64,000 bases of DNA, from the NCBI GenBank assembly GCA_030710605.1, contig CP092882.1:2437319-2501318 (forward strand). Reading direction: 5' to 3'. The notes beneath the pieces are model-generated. The model was not told the DNA's origin. It made no database searches and saw only the letters and a program-made list of their open reading frames with translations. The translations under genes were made by a program, and so were the position numbers. Each line of letters begins with the position of its first letter. The first letter of the stretch is position 1. Of this stretch, positions 1 through 10,914 are shown one piece after another. The stretch comes from Cordylochernes scorpioides (lineage: Eukaryota; Arthropoda; Arachnida; Pseudoscorpiones; Chernetidae).

Positions 1-288
1 AAACAGGTTATTAATTTTGCTACTCTGTAAAAATGCTTCTATGGTATAATATAAATGTTGATTTGTCGTTGTATTAAATAAATTGCCGTGTCATCCCGAA
101 GTTTGTCTTTCCCAATTTCTAAGTTATGTATATATGAATATTTGCATATATATTTATAGTTGCATAATTGATCTTTATATGTAATCATTCTAAATACATA
201 TATATTTAGGGACTCATTAGTTTCTCTCTCTCTATATATGTATAATTGTGTTCAAATTACAAGAGAAGGAATCGTCAGAAATATTATT
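1..288. other. AT-rich DNA, nothing recognised
   Basis: Low-complexity AT-rich sequence with TATA-type runs and no coding frame of interest or repeat boundary that I can define. Confidence 0.5.
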
Positions 289-480
289 GAAGAAGGAATC
301 AAAGTTAACGGAGACGTGTTTCTTCTATCTATGCTGTATAATTGGCTAGCTTTCGGACTGTGACACCCTTCAACAGGCTACTAGTTTCTTGTATAGTAGC
401 CCGTTTAAAGACGTCATAGTCCGAGAGCTAGCCAAGATTATATAAATAACCTCGGAGACGTAAATTTTGATTCCTTCTTC
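289..480. repeat. Imperfect fold-back with hammerhead-like centre (family F1)
   Basis: The outer arms GAAGAAGGAATCAAA (289-303) and its complement near 466-480 pair, and an inner pair GGCTAGCTTTCGGACT / AGTCCGAGAGCTAGCC lies at about 343-358 and 418-436. On the minus strand 343-384 reads CTGTTGA, a weak stem II, then CGAAAGCTAGCC, the pattern shared by the other F1 elements. The arms are diverged, so this is an old copy. Confidence 0.55.
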
Positions 481-539
481 GATATAAATGTATTACTACC
501 CAGTAAATAACCTGGCTTCTCCCCGAGTGTATGTTTGAC

Positions 540-640
540 AAACACATCACAAACATTGTATTTATATAAAATAAAAGGATTTAAAAGCGCGAAAGTTTCT
601 TTTATACATAATAGATGGCGCGTTATTGCTTTGTGATAAC
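540..640. repeat. Dispersed repeat fragment with AGATGGCGC
   Basis: The stretch GATTTAAAAGCGCGAAAGTT with its downstream flank recurs in slightly changed form at about 53280-53315. An AGATGGCGC 9-mer lies at about 613. No gene is visible here. Confidence 0.4.
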
Positions 641-916
641 ATTGTATTTGTAGACTCTCACTTTGTGTATATATTAGAACTATTTGAGAGATATGTCTAC
701 CTACCTTTATATCCATCCCTCTGTTACCTTCTGTATAGTATTTATCACTATTGTTTGTATTATTGTATATTTGTAGTACTGTTGAAGGGCTACGAAAGCT
801 AGAGTTGGAAATAACAAACTCAGGAGACTTATTGACCTGTTTAATTGAAATTTAGGAGATTTAAATATAAAACGAACCAGGCGATAAGGAAGATGGGTTT
901 CATTTTTATATAAAAC

Positions 917-956
917 GAGCACAAGCTTTCGGGTAAAAACCCTTCTACAGGCGGCT
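917..956 (-). ncRNA. Hammerhead-like motif, F1 type (degenerate)
   Basis: On the minus strand: CTGTAGA, a strong stem II (GGGT, T-rich loop, ACCC), CGAAA, GCTT. This is the hammerhead order, but position 6 of the core is U rather than A. Stem I is weak. It looks like an isolated half of an F1 fold-back. Self-cleavage is doubtful with this core. Confidence 0.35.
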
Positions 957-959
957 ATC

Positions 960-2530
960 ACATAGCAAGATGGATACCAATGTGGCATGAGCTTCTCTAA
1001 TATATATAGCAGAGGTAATTTGTATAAACAGCGTGAAAAGAAAGAAGATGCAAAATAGAAAAAAAATGCTATTAAACAAATATATATGGAGAAAAGGTTC
1101 GAGATAACATAGAAACTATTACATTAAAGCTTTAAGAAATATAGATTTAAATATAGTATTTATAGTTGTGTCTCCACATAGAAAGAGAGTTGAAGGAAAC
1201 ATTATTTTTGGAACCAATTAATAAGTACATTAACAGTTTTAAAACCTAACAAATGAATATATTATCCCAGGTAGGCGTTCTGAATTTATCAAAGTTGATG
1301 TTGTGGCCTTTTCACCGACCTGATAGATTACGAATATTTTAATGTCTATTTTGATGGGATCTTTTAGATCAATTTCTTTCCGGCAAAATGTCATTATAAC
1401 TTTATGAATGAGTTATTTTGATTTAAAATCACGGTAGCGTTTCATGAAATATAGCTAATTATTTCATCAATGACAACACAGTGTAATATAAATAGACGGA
1501 TTGCTTCTTTTAAAATTATAAAATCGGTTAGATTTCAAGCTTTAGCTCTTTTCCAGGCAAATAAACCTATTCCTCATAGCAGATCAGTTTTATTGTTCAT
1601 TTATTTCACTTTTGTTTGTACTTTTGAGCAGATAAAGGAAAATACTCCGAAAGCTCTCCATTTTTTAAATAAAAATAAATGACGTAAAATGTCTCTATAA
1701 TTTTTAATATTTGACTTTTATTGTGTATTTTGCAAGTATCTTTCGATAAAGAATAACTATTGTGTGTGCATATATATGCAAAATTTCTTTGAAAATAGAG
1801 CAATCCCTAAATAAATATTCAATTAAAAAGACATATATGTAAATGGAATGAGAGAAAGTTGCCGTATCTCCTGGGTCAATATTTACCTTTTTATTACGGC
1901 GTGACATTTTAATATATGACTGGGCCGAGTGATTTATTAATTTGGTTTTTTAAATGGTGGCGGCAACTTTTTTAACGTTTGCTCTGAGTAAATATTTTGA
2001 TTTAATTTCAAGAAAATTTCTTCGGTAAAGAGGCGAGAATGTTTGTTTATCGGTTGAAAAAAAAAAAACTAAAAATTTCCTCACAAGACTTTTGTTTTCA
2101 CAGAAGCCAAAATTTACCTTATTTCTATATTTACGTTTTAAACTTGTTTATCCTCTTGTGTTTGATACCCCTTTTTTTAGTGTGGAGCGTAGAATATATA
2201 TTTATATGACGTTTTGGTAATTTTATTCTTATTTGCATACACTTTCAATGAGGATTCCCTTCATCAGCCAATTACCATTTACATACTTTATTTACACAAA
2301 TGGACGGAAATATTTGTACGTGAAGTTTACAAGCCTAACAGATAGTTTGTTCTTTAAGTGGAAGTGTTATGTTCGAAACTACAATATTCTTTTTGTTTTA
2401 CAATCACAGAAGAATTATTCCCACAGTTTGATCAAATACCATCACAACCCTTCAAGTGAAGTCCATATAAGTAGTAAATCAACATACAATTATTGTTATA
2501 AAATAAATTAAGCTTCCAGGGTTAAGTTTC
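960..2530. other. AT-rich stretch with only repeat scraps
   Basis: I see no gene. At about 1290-1360 there is a decayed piece resembling the GTTGTGGC...CACCGAC arm of the 63396 fold-back. At 1793-1835 there is a terminal fragment of the F2 family (GAAAATAGAGCAATCC, then AATTAAAAAGACATATAT). The remaining short open frames have no protein-like features. Confidence 0.45.
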
Positions 2531-2540
2531 TTGTGCAACT

Positions 2541-2590
2541 TTTTATTTTCAAGCTTTCGGACTTGTCAGTCCTTCAACAGGATTATCACG
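2541..2590 (-). ncRNA. Hammerhead-like motif, F1 type
   Basis: The minus strand reads CTGTTGA, stem II AGGAC / GTCC with loop TGACAA, GAAA, then self-complementary AAGCTT. It matches the centre of the palindrome at 27598-27804. Core position 6 is U instead of A, so catalysis is uncertain. Confidence 0.4.
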
Positions 2591-2737
2591 TTAACAACTT
2601 AATGATAAATACTATTTTTATATACACATATTTTCCATCTATACACATTATTATATACATATTTTAAATACTTATTATATATTGAGAGAAGAATATATTA
2701 CATTTTTTCTGTGTGAAAATACAACACAATTATTGTT

Positions 2738-2835
2738 GCTTAGATCTGGTGGTTTAAATTATAAAATTCGTTGAGAAAGTTCGCACCACTGATGAGACAA
2801 GCCTCCCCAATTCTTATTTTAGGCTTCAGGCTACT
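2738..2835. repeat. FB-A fold-back family remnant
   Basis: Contains the diagnostic CACCACTGATGAGACAAGCC block followed by CCCCAATT, a diverged form of the FB-A core (GGTTCACCACTGATGAGCC). Only one arm is recognisable. Confidence 0.5.
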
Positions 2836-3083
2836 TATTGTAGAACTTCGTGCTTTATTTAAAAAAGCAATTGTATAGTTACCCCTTCATACAAACATGA
2901 AATATATTTCTTTTAAATATGAAATATATTTCTTGCCGTCATCCAGTAGAGAGAATCCATCCATCAGTGATCATTTGTCCAGAATTCCTTCATCAGTTAA
3001 CGCTTGGGTTCTTCTTGTATGTGGTGGTGAGATTACACTTGGGGTCTCAGACAGATAAGAGATTTTAATCTCTTCATCAACTA

Positions 3084-3244
3084 CAGCTAAACTTGTCTAT
3101 AACGCCCCCTCTAAATAGCGCCTTCCTCTCTATAGCGTCCGATTTTAAACGTTAAAATGTAAACATTTTGCATTAAAAGTGACCTGTCTATAGCACCCTA
3201 TTTTAGTGAGTCCCAAGAGGAGGCGCTATAGACAAGTTAAACTG
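3084..3244. mobile_element. Short MITE with 29-bp inverted ends and TA target duplication
   Basis: The left end CAGCTAAACTTGTCTATAAC and the complement of the right end CAGTTTAACTTGTCTATAGC match over about 29 bp with roughly five differences. Each end is flanked by TA (3082-3083 and 3245-3246). There is no coding capacity. The TA duplication points to Tc1/mariner-type mobilisation. TCTATAGC is repeated inside and at the ends. Confidence 0.7.
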
Positions 3245-3381
3245 TACTTATAAACATTATAATTATACGCAAAATCTAAGTATTCCAATTGATCAAATCT
3301 ATATCTCTTAAATAGAGGATTTGATCGTAAAAAATAAGCATTGTATTTTATCAATAGATTTATATTTTACCGCTTGATATA

Positions 3382-4850
3382 CACTGGTGTCCAAAGAATA
3401 AGAAACTTAACCAATATTGAAATTTCTCAAAAGCTAATTTATTAACAAATATAAAATTTAGTATACGAATAGCTATATGAAAATAAAAAAATATATATTT
3501 GAAATTATGAAATAAGCAAATTATTACCAACATACCCAAAGCTAAGGTTCCAGATCTTAAAGAAATAAGATATCAATAGGGAGTATGATCACCTCTAACA
3601 GCTATCGAGGTCTCACAGCGAGCCCTCATACTGTTTACCAGGCTTTGGAGGAGGTCCAGGGGTAGTAAACCCCACTCTTTCAATAGAGCAGTTCTTAGCT
3701 CAACGAGGGTCCTGGGAGAGGGGTGACAAGCTCCAATACGCCTCCCTAGAGCATCCCACACATGCTCTATTGGATTCAGGTCCCGAGATCTGGCTGGCCA
3801 ATCCATCCTTTGAATATTCTCACTCTGGAGATATTCATTGACTAGCATAGCCCTATGCGGACGAGCATTATCGTCCATTAAAATTAAATTGTGACCAATT
3901 TGATCTCTATAAGGTCTTAGATAGGGCTCAAGGATCTCGTCCCTGTACCTTTGGGCAGTTAAGGTGCCCCCAGAAAAAATGTGGAGGGGTATGCGTCTGC
4001 TAGAACTGATGCCAGCCCAGACTAAGAGACTGCCCCTTCTAAAACTGTCTATTTCCCTGATGTTACTGGGATGATAGCGGGTTCCAGGCTCCCTCCAGAT
4101 GAAAACTCGTCGAGAATCTGTGTTTAAACTAAATCTTGACTCCTCACTGAAGAGAACATTGGCCCACTGATCATGAGTCCAGGCGTGATGTTCCAAGCAC
4201 CAATTCAAGCGGGCTCTCCTGTGAGCAGAGGTTAAAGGGATACAGACCATTGGTCGTTTTGCATAAAGAGCACCTTCGTGAAGCCTTCGGTAAACAGTTT
4301 GTCTTGGAATTCTCGTTCCAGTAGCACTTGAGAGTTCATTAGAGAGTTGAATAGCTGTCATCTCCCTATGGCGCTTGGCAGTTAAGACCAGATAACGGTC
4401 TTCCGAGGTAGCTGTTTTTCTTTTTCTACCAGAACCTTCTTTTCTTTTGATGGTTCCTGTCTCAATGAACTGTTTCCATATTTTGCTGACCACAGATTTA
4501 TTCACATTTAGCCATTTTGCTACTTCAACTTGTGATTGCCCTACCTCCATTCTTCCAATAGCTCTCCATTTTAAATCATCTGCTAAAATTTTTCGTAAAC
4601 TCATAATTAACTAAGGATTAAATAAAATTATAATTGGACAATTCTTGATGGGGTAAACGACACGCCAAATAGCACACTTATAAAGACAAGCAAAAATTTG
4701 CATATTTTCAATTTTACCGAATCGAATGGTTGCGATAAATAAATTCTATGACTTAAAATACCTAATTAAATTACTTTTTAGCTTTTAGCGTTGTATATTT
4801 TAAAACATATCATTAAAAAACAAAAGTTTCTTATTTTTTGGACACCAGTG
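3382..4850. mobile_element. Tc1-like transposon, complete with inverted repeats and TA duplication
   Basis: The 1469-bp element starts CACTGGTGTCCAAAGAATAA and ends in its complement, about 27 bp of inverted repeat with one mismatch. TA flanks both sides (3380-3381 and 4851-4852). It carries a single transposase gene on the minus strand. The length is normal for Tc1-type elements. It is the best-preserved transposon in the window. Confidence 0.9.
3573..4604 (-). CDS. Tc1-type transposase (DD34E) with first catalytic Asp replaced by Glu
   Basis: A 343-residue, uninterrupted frame that would cut and paste its own element at TA sites in the nucleus. Residues about 1-110 form the paired helix-turn-helix DNA-binding region (GQSQVEVAKWLNV, then a second unit ending RQTVYRRLHEG) with a basic GRKRK hinge at 59-63. 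The RNase-H-like catalytic region follows: LFSEESRF at 151-158, MDDNARPH at 243-250 and DLNPIEHVWD at 275-284. D245 and E280 are 34 residues apart, the Tc1 spacing. The first acid, normally the D of SDES, is E154 (codon GAG). The protein ends in RGDHTPY, as in Tcb2-like relatives. Start MSLRKIL is the natural family start. Full length, but the D-to-E change may weaken or abolish catalysis. Confidence 0.9.
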   Translation of the reverse strand: MSLRKILADDLKWRAIGRMEVGQSQVEVAKWLNVNKSVVSKIWKQFIETGTIKRKEGSGRKRKTATSEDRYLVLTAKRHREMTAIQLSNELSSATGTRIPRQTVYRRLHEGALYAKRPMVCIPLTSAHRRARLNWCLEHHAWTHDQWANVLFSEESRFSLNTDSRRVFIWREPGTRYHPSNIREIDSFRRGSLLVWAGISSSRRIPLHIFSGGTLTAQRYRDEILEPYLRPYRDQIGHNLILMDDNARPHRAMLVNEYLQSENIQRMDWPARSRDLNPIEHVWDALGRRIGACHPSPRTLVELRTALLKEWGLLPLDLLQSLVNSMRARCETSIAVRGDHTPY

Positions 4851-4852
4851 TA

Positions 4853-5265
4853 TTTGATTGAGGGATCTTTGAAGAACTGTGAATTATAGTTTAATTGTGA
4901 ATCCCGGCTTCCCGCTCTGTCTGAAACTTCCTGCGGAGGTTTCAGTTAAAAACGGAAGATCATTCGGTTGTTCATGTGGCCGGCTGTAGAGAATTCAGGG
5001 AATGAAACTTTAGAAAAAGGCGAAGCTACAAATAGACGAAAATCACTATGCGCGCCATCTATCGGCCGTCGCTGCAATCTTGTAGATTCTGGTTCTTTGG
5101 AAAATTCTGAAATCCCTTGGGGACCTCATGGAGTCAAAGCCAGTCCAGGTTATAGCACGAAACCATGGTCTCCATCTGTTCTGAATTTGCCAAAGCTGGT
5201 GTAGTGTTACCGACTCTAGTCTGCTAGATTGTAAAGACGGTCAATAGATGGCGCTTAGTTTGTAA
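4853..5265. repeat. Fold-back of the AGATGGCGC / CCGTC family, diverged
   Basis: The arm CGCCATCTATCGGCCGTCGC with following bases (5052-5085) pairs with 5219-5252 (AGACGGTCAATAGATGGCG). Between them is a decayed centre ending ACGAAACCATGGTCTCC, the GAAA plus short palindrome seen in the P3 ribozyme family. It is related to the better copy at 63396-63693. No protein is supported. Confidence 0.55.
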
Positions 5266-7310
5266 CCTTTATTTTGGCGGTAGGAGTTTTTTTTTTATTT
5301 TACTAGGCCAATATTTCCTCCTGCAAAATCTCTATCTAAGTTGTAGGTGTCTTAGAGTTTTGTTAAGAGACGCCGCGTTTTGTTTTAAAACAAATTCGAC
5401 CCATTTTGTCGACCACAGACTCTGCATAGTGCTGTCTGTGCTACATGAAGTCACAGTATAGGTTGTTTTACTACTGGAAGCGTTCAACATTTGTCATTCT
5501 GGCATTACAGGGTCAGTTCCTGGTTCATTTATCCTTACTATTGGCGCCTAACCAAGATGGTACCGCTTCTCAATGGGCGCTGAAGTCTTTTAGGGTTGGG
5601 GCATGGTTTTATAATTATTTGGGAGGCGGGTGTTGAAATGGTCTAGGAATAAATGGTTTCTTTTTATAAAATAAAGAACTAATGTCGATTTAAACTGGTC
5701 TTTTTCAACGGTTTTGAGATTGATTTATCATTGAAAACATCTGACTTCCGCATGTTATTCATCTTATGCCCGTATAAGTGTCGAAGCACAAATTGAGATC
5801 ACGACTTTTATATTAACCTAACTGTTTAATCTTGCATAATAATGACTATTGAAAATATCAAATATTGAATGTATGCAAATATATATATATATATATACAT
5901 ATATAATGATAAAGAGAGGTAGTGTTGAGAGTTATGTTCTTTGTAAAGTGGGGATGTCATAAAGCTATCTCCATATGATTATAATTTTGTTTTCCTTGGC
6001 GGCTGTTGGCTCCTCTGTTTGATGACGGCCGAAACAGCGAGTGGGATCTACTGAAGACGCCCGCATCTAATGAACAGCATTTGTTTGCACCACCGCCGCT
6101 ATTTGAACCCATTCCCACCAGTCGAGGTGATTAGAGGTCTTTCATACGTTCTGCCTCCACGTGGCGCAGTGGCCTCGCTAGAAGGGGTTCAGTCCGACTT
6201 TGAAACAAACTTCCTCTTTTTCGCAAACCTTGGAAATCGATCCTTTCAACATGCAGCATCTTCTTTTGCTTCAGTTTCTCTGGTGGTTCAGTTATCCACT
6301 GGCGTAATACTTCTCTTTCTTGAATTCTTTATTTCTTCATAGTTTCCTATCCAGTCCATCAGTCCGATTCTTCCTACCGTTCTCTTTCCATCCATTTTAC
6401 CCTAAATGTTTCATCATGTTCTGTCATTTTAGGTTGACCTCCAACATGTCTCGTTCCTCTCCCAAACCTCTCAAGACTTCTCCATTCTCCTGACCCAGTT
6501 ACTACACAGTAGGACCTAGATTCAATATTCCCCTCCAGTACTATTCATTTAACTTTACTTTTTCTATTCTCAATCAAAATCTATCATCATCGTAATCCTC
6601 CTAGCTATCCCTCTTCCTCTCTCGTATCCGCCCATTAGGACTCTTGCGAAGAATTAACGTAGTTTCATGGTTCAGATGCCGCCACACACTACCTGAATTA
6701 TATACTTTATTTATAGAATTGCAGATGGCCAGGCCCACATTTCAAAGTTCCAATATTCCCAGTTGGACAATAGAGAGGGTTTGACAGGAGATGTCTCAGG
6801 TGTGATCTACAAATGTATTCCTTAGTTGGCTCGAGGCAAGTTACATTTTTACAAGGTTGTGATGAAATCCATGGTGTAGTCTAATTGATAGAAGAATTTT
6901 CGGGTTTGCATCATTCCAGTAGGATGTTTCATGGACAAGTTATGTAGTTTTGTATGAAGTAATGTTATCATTTAACTAGCTACTGTCTTGTTTTATAGTT
7001 TACTTGTTTATGTCAAGGTTGTGTTTTAGCCTATTTTCTATCTATCCGAACTCTGCTGTCCATCTCATTAAAGAACTGTGTGGGATATATTGTAGGTAGT
7101 TTTGTTATGATGGAACACTGTTCTGGAATTCTTCTGTTGATGCTACCTCTAGATGTGAGTGTTCGAGGGTCAATCTTTCTGATCGGGTCATAGAAGTTAT
7201 CTATTTTGGCTCTGATGTTGATTTTCCTATATCCATCGAAACTACTTCTAGAGAGTTTAAGAATCGCATAAAATAATCAAGAAAATATATATTCGATTTC
7301 CTTTTTTGAA
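5265..7310. other. Two kilobases with no recognised gene or repeat
   Basis: Short open frames exist but none looks like a known protein. There is a (TA)n run at about 5879-5896. At 6160-6215 a TGGCGCAGTGG / GGTTCAGTCC pair resembles tRNA promoter boxes A and B, but the spacing is too short and box B lacks a base. The 6000-6500 part is somewhat richer in G+C. Confidence 0.4.
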
Positions 7311-7317
7311 AACATTC

Positions 7318-7560
7318 TTTTTCTAATGTTTTACTGCGATCAAAAATATTGAGATGGCTTAGCTCATCCGTGGTGAACCCTTCCAGCGGTTTCGCCAATT
7401 CAATTTACCAGACCGCTTTTTAGAGCTCTAATACTGTATTGGACGATTCTGATTATATAGAAGAAACCTTTGTTGAAATCTTGGTTAGGGTATTTAAGCT
7501 AAGTATATGGACATGAGCTTTTAGGACAGTAGAAATACATATGGATATTTGCATCGAGCT
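7318..7560. repeat. FB-A single arm
   Basis: Contains TTACTGCGAT, the GCTTAGCTCATCCGTGGTGA block, AGCGGTTTCGCCAATT, then the conserved distal part ending in ATGAGCTTTTAGGACAGTAG. On the minus strand the stem TTGGC (before GAAA) faces GCTAA (after GGATGA), compatible with the FB-A stem through one G-U pair. Confidence 0.65.
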
Positions 7561-8330
7561 ATGTATTGGAATACTACACAGAGTAACAATGGCTATATAT
7601 GAGCTCGTGCTTGAAAGGGAACTTGTATGTATATATGATGATTATCGTTTTTGTTGTTTTCATGTATAAACATATATACCAAGATTTGTTTTGTATAATT
7701 ACTATTAATAATAAATAATATGTAAAGTGTTAAATTGGTTACGTCCTTCTTACTTACTTTAATTAAACCACACTATGTTCTCTCGCAAAGCATTCCCAGG
7801 TTTTTACATTGCAGTAAGGACAATATATAAAAGGTTTGTTTATTTACAAAATAAATATTGGTGATTGATAGTTTCATTTATGTAATATAAATAGCGCCAT
7901 GTAATCCTACGACGTTACATATCAATACATCCTGTAACTGGATATGTTGAACATTGAGACCAATAGAGAGAAATACATATTAACATACTGGACGAAGGCA
8001 CTTTAAATATATCCACCATATTTGACAAAACCTTTAAAATGTATGTTTTATGCTATTTTAATATATCAGGGGAAAAGGCGAAGTACTTTTATATTTTTTA
8101 TTAAAAATAAAAAACGAATTAGATTTTTTTTTACTCTTGTAGATCAAAATAGATTTTCACCTAAACCTTTATGGTAGGCGCAAATAATTCTATCCAAAAA
8201 AATGGCAAACAATTCGGAATTTGATGTAAAATTTCCCCACGCAATGATATTAAAGGCTGGCGTCAAGAGGGAAAAAACGGTTTTGTTCTGTTCTAGGAGT
8301 GTTCCTTTATTCTTCCAGTATTTTCTCTTC
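7560..8330. other. AT-rich, no feature recognised
   Basis: No coding signal, inverted repeat or tandem structure that I could define. Confidence 0.4.
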
Positions 8331-8511
8331 TATTGGAGAATATATTCCCGTAGTTGGACGGCCTCAAACATATGTAGGTATGCAAATATGTATAATTTAT
8401 ATATGATGCATATTTGCATATCTACATCCAGTATGTTTCTTCATTGGAGAATACATTCTTGTAGTGTCCGCAGCCTGAAACATATGTAGATATGCAAATT
8501 TGCATCATATA
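8331..8511. repeat. Two-copy tandem duplication forming the mariner insertion site
   Basis: A unit beginning ATTGGAGAATATATTC and containing CAAACATATGTAGGTATGCA occurs at about 8333 and again at about 8442, roughly 108 bp apart. The second copy is interrupted by the mariner at 8514. The first shows what the uninterrupted site looks like. Confidence 0.6.
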
Positions 8512-8513
8512 TA

Positions 8514-9838
8514 CGAGGAGGTGTGTTCAAAAGGTATCGCGACTTTTGTGTTTTTTTCAAAAATTATTTATTTATTCATGAATACCTATTTTGTCCCCTT
8601 TAAAGTAATCCCCATGAGATATTATACACTTGTGCCAACGGTTTTTCTAATCTTCGAAGCACTTCAAAAAATCATTTTAAAAATATTTTCAGCTCCTCCT
8701 TCGATGCCGTCTTTATCTCGTCAAGCGTAGCATAACGTCGTCCTTTCATGGGCCTCTTCAGTTTAGGGAACAAGAAAAAGTCACAGGGGGCCAGATCTGG
8801 GGAATACGGTGGCTGCGGCATCATTAGTGTGTTGTTTTTGGCCAAAAGGTCGCGCACAAGCAACGATGTGTGAGCAGGGGCGTTATCGTGGTGCAAAAGC
8901 CAATTTTTGTTCTTCCACAAATCCGGGCGTTTCTGGCGGATTGTTTCGCGCAAATTGCGCATAACTTGCAGGTAATATTCCTTATTGACCGTTCTACCCT
9001 GTGGCAAGAACTCATGATGCACCACGCCCCTGCAATTGAAGGAAACTGTCAGCAAAACTTTCACATTCGACCGAACTTGGTGCGCTTTTTTCGGTCTTGG
9101 TTCGTGCGGCAGCTTCCATTGAGATGATTGAGCTTTGGTTTCCACGTCATAACCATAAACCCACGCTTCGTCACCAGTTATGACCCTCTGTAGCAAATTT
9201 GGGTCGTCGCGGACAGAGTCCAACATCTCATTAGCAATGTTCATGCGATGCTGTTTTTGGTCGCAATTGAGTAATTTTGGTACGAATTTCACGGCGACCC
9301 GTCTCATGCCCAAATCATTGATAAAAATCGAATGGCACGAGCCAATCGATATGTTTAGGTCCTCAGCAACTTCTCTAACGGTGATTCGACGATTGGCCAA
9401 CATAATTGTCTCCACTTCATTAATTTTTTCGTCTGTTGTTGAAGTGCTCGGGCATCCGGCACGCTCTTCGTCGTTCACATCTTCTCGGCCTTCTGAGAAC
9501 ATTTTGTACCACCGATAAACGTTGGTTCGGTCCAAGGTAGCTTCTCCGTATGCCACAGTCAACATTCGGAATGCATCCGCGCACTTAATTTCGTTTTTCA
9601 CACAAAATTTGATACAGGTTCTTTGATCCATTTTTTTTTAATAGGTAAAAATCGAAGACGATCCAAAACACCTGAAAGCAAAGCAGCTGTCAACAATTAA
9701 GTGAACATTCAAAATGGCCGAGCTTGTCGGCATAAGTGAGAGACATGAGTACCAACATAAATCAACAAAAAGATCGAAATTCGAATATACGTAACCCGCG
9801 AAAATTCAAAAGTCGCGATACCTTTTGAACACACCTCG
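8514..9838. mobile_element. Mariner transposon, near complete
   Basis: 1325 bp, flanked by TA (8512-8513 and 9839-9840). The ends are inverted repeats: right end complement CGAGGTGTGTTCAAAAGGTA, left end the same with a 3-bp GAG duplication. The repeat continues into TCGCGACTTTT, about 31 bp in all. It carries one transposase gene on the minus strand that is broken only near its end. Confidence 0.9.
8572..9631 (-). pseudogene. Mariner transposase (DD34D), C-terminal frameshift plus one nonsense codon
   Basis: Read from ATG at 9631 the frame gives 319 residues and stops at 8672. Visible parts: N-terminal helix-turn-helix region (residues 1-110, including the FRML and GCPSTSTTD linkers) and the catalytic acids D154 (ITGDEAWVYGYD), D249 (LHHDNAPAH) and D284 (SPDLAPCDFFLFPKLK). 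There are 34 residues between the last two, the mariner signature. The family normally runs about 25-30 residues further. These are present in another frame down to 8572 and end in a recognisable GDYF motif, with one in-frame TAG where Trp is expected. The frameshift lies in the A/T run just before 8672. The catalytic domain is intact, but the C-terminal tail is lost. Confidence 0.9.
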
Positions 9839-9840
9839 TA

Positions 9841-10580
9841 CATGATGCATATTTACATACACCTACCCTGCATATATATCATAAATATACAAGGTAGGCG
9901 TATATATATACTAGAGCATTAGTCCACAGTTCACCACGGAACATTCTAAGAATAATTCTGTCGGTGTTTTCGAACTCTTCTTTCGCCGCTAAAATTTACA
10001 GTTTGAGGAGATCAAACATCAGATCTCTCTCTGTGTATAATACAAGGATTAAATGAGATTATTTTTTAAAAAGTATATAAAGGGAACAAAAATATATATT
10101 TACATATATTACTACTACTTTATAATTGATATTCTCAACACTAATTGGCTGATTGAGGTCATGTGACAGTAGAGAACCAATCAGCGAGTGAATATTACCG
10201 ACAGGAAGATAGAGATATTAATATGCAACTTTATGCAGCAGTGATGACAAAATTTATTGTTTTGGTGTCTTTATAAAACTTAAGAAATGCCTTCTTTGCT
10301 CTTGGAAAGAGTATATTATGATATTTTTGTGATGAAACTAAATATATAATAAAATGAATGGATGGCCGTATAAATTGTATTTATTCGACGTGGCAAGAGG
10401 TATTGTGGGATATTGACATTGTTCGCTTCCTCTATGGCAGGATAAGTATATAATTTACCTACTTCTAACCGTTTGGGATGATTCAATATTTTACTCTGAG
10501 CAGCTCTATACTAATATATTCAATTTGTAAAGATATTCATTCATTTTGTTCTCTATATTTTATATCATCATATATCACAG
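9841..10580. other. AT-rich stretch without recognised features
   Basis: 9841-9900 continues the mariner insertion site (GATGCATATTTACATAC). An imperfect inverted pair around CCAATCAG / CTGATTGG occurs near 10143-10185. No coding sequence is supported. It lies directly upstream of the possible exon. Confidence 0.4.
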
Positions 10581-10736
10581 GTGCGCGCACAGTTTCCAAT
10601 AACTGAAATCTCCAAGTATCACACAAGGAAGGAAGCCCGGCTATGCAACAACACCAGCCAGTATGCAGCTAGGGCAGCTGGTAGATTCAATGAGGACTTT
10701 CGTCTGTTTCGTAATAAACGGCATCGATTGATCTAA
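10581..10736 (+). CDS. Possible 3'-terminal coding exon, product unknown
   Basis: A run of 51 codons ends at TAA (10734-10736). It is directly preceded by a pyrimidine/AT-rich tract ending ATATCACAG, a plausible splice acceptor with AG at 10579-10580. The peptide begins VRAQFPITEISKYH and ends FRLFRNKRHRLI, basic and without low complexity. Composition is clearly more balanced than the surrounding AT-rich DNA, and it is not part of any repeat family I recognise here. I do not recognise the protein. A 52-codon open run can arise by chance (roughly one in ten at this composition), so the case rests on the acceptor and composition together. Upstream exons would lie to the left or outside the window. 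Confidence 0.3.
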   Translation: MRAQFPITEISKYHTRKEARLCNNTSQYAARAAGRFNEDFRLFRNKRHRLI

Positions 10737-10914
10737 AAATACGGCGTCAGTCGGCGGCGCTCCGCCGCTACAGATATGCAAATGTACATAGCTTCTTCCA
10801 CTATGCAACTTTCTTGTTGATATGGAAAATGGATGAAGGTCGCTAATTATACCGTTGGTTCTTTGTTTGTTTATTCAGTCGATTAAAAAATCTTTATGTG
10901 ATGCATTATAATAT

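Noticed and set aside
6160..6215. Possible tRNA gene or SINE head (TGGCGCAGTGG and GGTTCAGTCC)
   Set aside because: The boxes are only about 18 bp apart and box B lacks a base. No cloverleaf can be drawn.
8870..9518. Plus-strand open frames inside the mariner
   Set aside because: They are antisense shadows of the minus-strand transposase.
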